Under the pieces are notes generated by a model. The model searched no databases. It worked only from the letters and a program-made list of their open reading frames with translations, and was not told the origin of the DNA. This document shows, piece after piece, positions 4,676-6,025 of a stretch of 6,025 bases of DNA (the stretch's first letter is position 1; each line of letters starts with the position of its first letter). This DNA comes from Deltaproteobacteria bacterium (GTDB taxonomy: Bacteria; Desulfobacterota; DAOWOC01), in the NCBI GenBank assembly GCA_030642225.1, contig DAOWOC010000080.1, positions 1-6,025 of the forward strand. Direction: 5' to 3'. The translations under genes and the position numbers were made by a program.

Positions 4676-6025
4676 TCAGGGATTGTCTTTTTGTTCTTCT
4701 GTTTTTGCTTCTACTTCTGCTTTAACTTCTGTTTCTGCTTTAACTTCTGTTTCTGTTTTAACTTCTGTTTCCGCTTTAACTTCTGTTTCCGCTTCTGTTA
4801 CTTTTTCTTTTTCTACCTGTTTTTCTGTTTTTGCTTTTGGCTTTGATTGCATTTTGGGCTTTGCTTTTGGCTTTGGCTTAATATCATCCTTTGTTTTTTC
4901 TTCAGCAGGCTCACTTAAAACAGGTTTTTTTATAAATTCTAAAATCTCTTCAGCAGACAGGATACCGGGCCCTGTGTGAAGGAATATCTTAACATTGTGT
5001 TCATTCTCAAGACTTTGTAATTCCAAACGTTTATGATTTAAAAGATAATCAGCTGTTTCCATGGGAAGCATGCCTTCAACACGTTCCACACTCCCATTGC
5101 AGACACCTGCCCTGATACGGCGCAGGAATGATACGGCAATGACCTCCTTTGATTTAATAACTCCGGTACCGTGACAATGCGGGCATTGAAGGGTCGTGGA
5201 AAAAGTTATAGCCGGTCTTATCCGTTCCCTTGACATTTCAAGAAGACCAAATTTTGAAATACGTGAAACCGATGTCTTGGCCTTGTCTTTCTTGAGTTCT
5301 ATTTTAATGATTTTTTCAACTTCTCTTATATGTTTATTGTTCATCATATCAATAAAATCAATTACAATCAGACCGCCAAGGTCCCTAAGTCGTAACTGGC
5401 GAGCTATTTCAACAGCAGCCTCCAGATTGGTTCTGAAAATTGTCTCCTCATGCCCCTTTTGATGACTGAACTTTCCTGTGTTGACATCCACAGCCACCAG
5501 CGCCTCTGTCTGATCAATTACAATCTGCCCGCCTGAGGACAATTTAACACTGTTTTTAAAAATATCCTCTATCTGCTCTTCAAGCTGATATTTTGCAAAC
5601 AATGGCCGTTTTTCCTGATGAAATTTTATCATGCCTTTCTGTCTTGGAGAAACAATGCCCATAACGCTTTTCAGCCTCTCGACAACATCCTTGTTATCCA
5701 CAAGAATTATATCAATATCTGGTGTATAAAAATCACGAATAGCTCTATACGCAAGGTCAACCTCCTTATAAAGCAGATAAGGGGCTTTTTTATTTTGTGC
5801 ATCCTTACGAATCATTGTCCATAAACGCATAAGGCTGTTCAGGTCTTTTTTTATAGATGTTTTAGTCTGTCCCTCACAAACAGTACGAATAATCAGCCCT
5901 ATATCCTTAGACAAATTTAATGAATTCAGAATTTCAAGAAACCGCTCACGGTCTTTCTCATCATGAATTTGTCTTGAAATACCCCGTGTCTCACTTCCGG
6001 GCATAAGAACAAGATATCGTCCGGG
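4676..6025 (-). CDS. rng: Ribonuclease E/G family endoribonuclease (5'-truncated by the window edge)
   Basis: Mg2+-dependent endonuclease of the RNase E/G family, acting in rRNA maturation and mRNA decay. The frame continues past the window end: codons before the Met at 6004 read PGRYLVL, giving the family motif GRYLVLMPGSETRGISRQI, so that Met is internal and the N-terminal S1 RNA-binding domain lies outside. Counting from that Met: 5'-sensor and linker region 1-165; catalytic EALVAVDVNTGK with Asp173 and IDFIDM with Asp219, matching Asp303 and Asp346 of E. coli RNase E; RQLRLRDLGG between them; FGLLEMSRERIRP; and the zinc-link CPHCHG (Cys274, Cys277). After about residue 350 the fold ends in an unusual low-complexity Lys/Glu tail with KPKAKPK and repeated ETEVKA units. 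The tail contains no motif of E. coli RNase E's degradosome scaffold that I recognise. The overall size suggests RNase G or a compact RNase E; the symbol is provisional. Confidence 0.93.
   Translation of the reverse strand, partial: PGRYLVLMPGSETRGISRQIHDEKDRERFLEILNSLNLSKDIGLIIRTVCEGQTKTSIKKDLNSLMRLWTMIRKDAQNKKAPYLLYKEVDLAYRAIRDFYTPDIDIILVDNKDVVERLKSVMGIVSPRQKGMIKFHQEKRPLFAKYQLEEQIEDIFKNSVKLSSGGQIVIDQTEALVAVDVNTGKFSHQKGHEETIFRTNLEAAVEIARQLRLRDLGGLIVIDFIDMMNNKHIREVEKIIKIELKKDKAKTSVSRISKFGLLEMSRERIRPAITFSTTLQCPHCHGTGVIKSKEVIAVSFLRRIRAGVCNGSVERVEGMLPMETADYLLNHKRLELQSLENEHNVKIFLHTGPGILSAEEILEFIKKPVLSEPAEEKTKDDIKPKPKAKPKMQSKPKAKTEKQVEKEKVTEAETEVKAETEVKTETEVKAETEVKAEVEAKTEEQKDNP
4719..4790 (-). 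repeat. 18-bp tandem repeat, four copies, in the ribonuclease tail
   Basis: Four consecutive units starting gctttaacttctgtttc on the plus strand (4719-4736, 4737-4754, 4755-4772, 4773-4790), with a partial copy following, differ at one or two bases. On the minus strand each unit encodes six residues, giving ETEVKA-type repeats (one with Thr for Ala). The period is a multiple of three, so copy number can change without breaking the frame. Confidence 0.9.

Noticed and set aside
4683..4979. Plus-strand Ser/Phe/Val-rich repetitive ORF opposite the ribonuclease tail
   Set aside because: It is an antisense artefact of the 18-bp repeat; the minus-strand frame continues from a recognised catalytic domain.

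Overview
The window is AT-rich bacterial DNA in which every convincing gene lies on the minus strand. The gene set is an RNase E/G-type ribonuclease, an adenosylcobalamin-dependent acyl-CoA mutase with separate large and small subunits plus its MeaB GTPase, and a DUF1285-like small protein. The AT-rich composition, the split mutase and the transposase debris would fit an anaerobic member of the Desulfobacterota (former Deltaproteobacteria). That placement is inference; no rRNA or taxonomic marker is present.

Layout in the direction of transcription (high to low coordinates). 6025-4676: ribonuclease G/E, its N-terminus outside the window, ending in a Lys/Glu-rich tail built partly from an 18-bp tandem repeat. 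4675-4070: about 600 bp without an intact gene, holding a signal-peptide-like short ORF, a frameshifted remnant resembling the C-terminus of an ABC-transporter ATPase, two AT-rich tandem duplications and a weak promoter candidate. 4069-3134: meaB. 3048-1320: mutase large subunit, interrupted by an apparent +1 frameshift at a CCCC run (2887-2890) near codon 54. 1234-818: mutase small, cobalamin-binding subunit. 761-234: DUF1285-like protein with a TTG start. 238-7: decayed 3' end of a REP-associated (IS200-like Y1) transposase with a premature stop and a 19-bp tandem duplication.

How the genes work together: the large subunit (TIM barrel, acyl-CoA site) and the small subunit (Rossmann-like B12 domain) should form one coenzyme B12 carbon-skeleton mutase. 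MeaB would gate cofactor loading and protect the radical enzyme. The order meaB - large - small, all one strand with gaps of about 85 bp, suggests one transcription unit.

The most interesting point is the mutase. It keeps the catalytic Tyr, Arg, Gln and His expected of enzymes acting on carboxylated acyl-CoAs such as methylmalonyl-CoA. However, the loops that normally hold CoA are rewritten, and the small subunit has lost the usual Pro-Gly in the pocket for the cobamide tail. The substrate is therefore open. The reading-frame break is either a real or sequencing indel, or a +1 slippage site at CCC-U; the sequence alone cannot decide.
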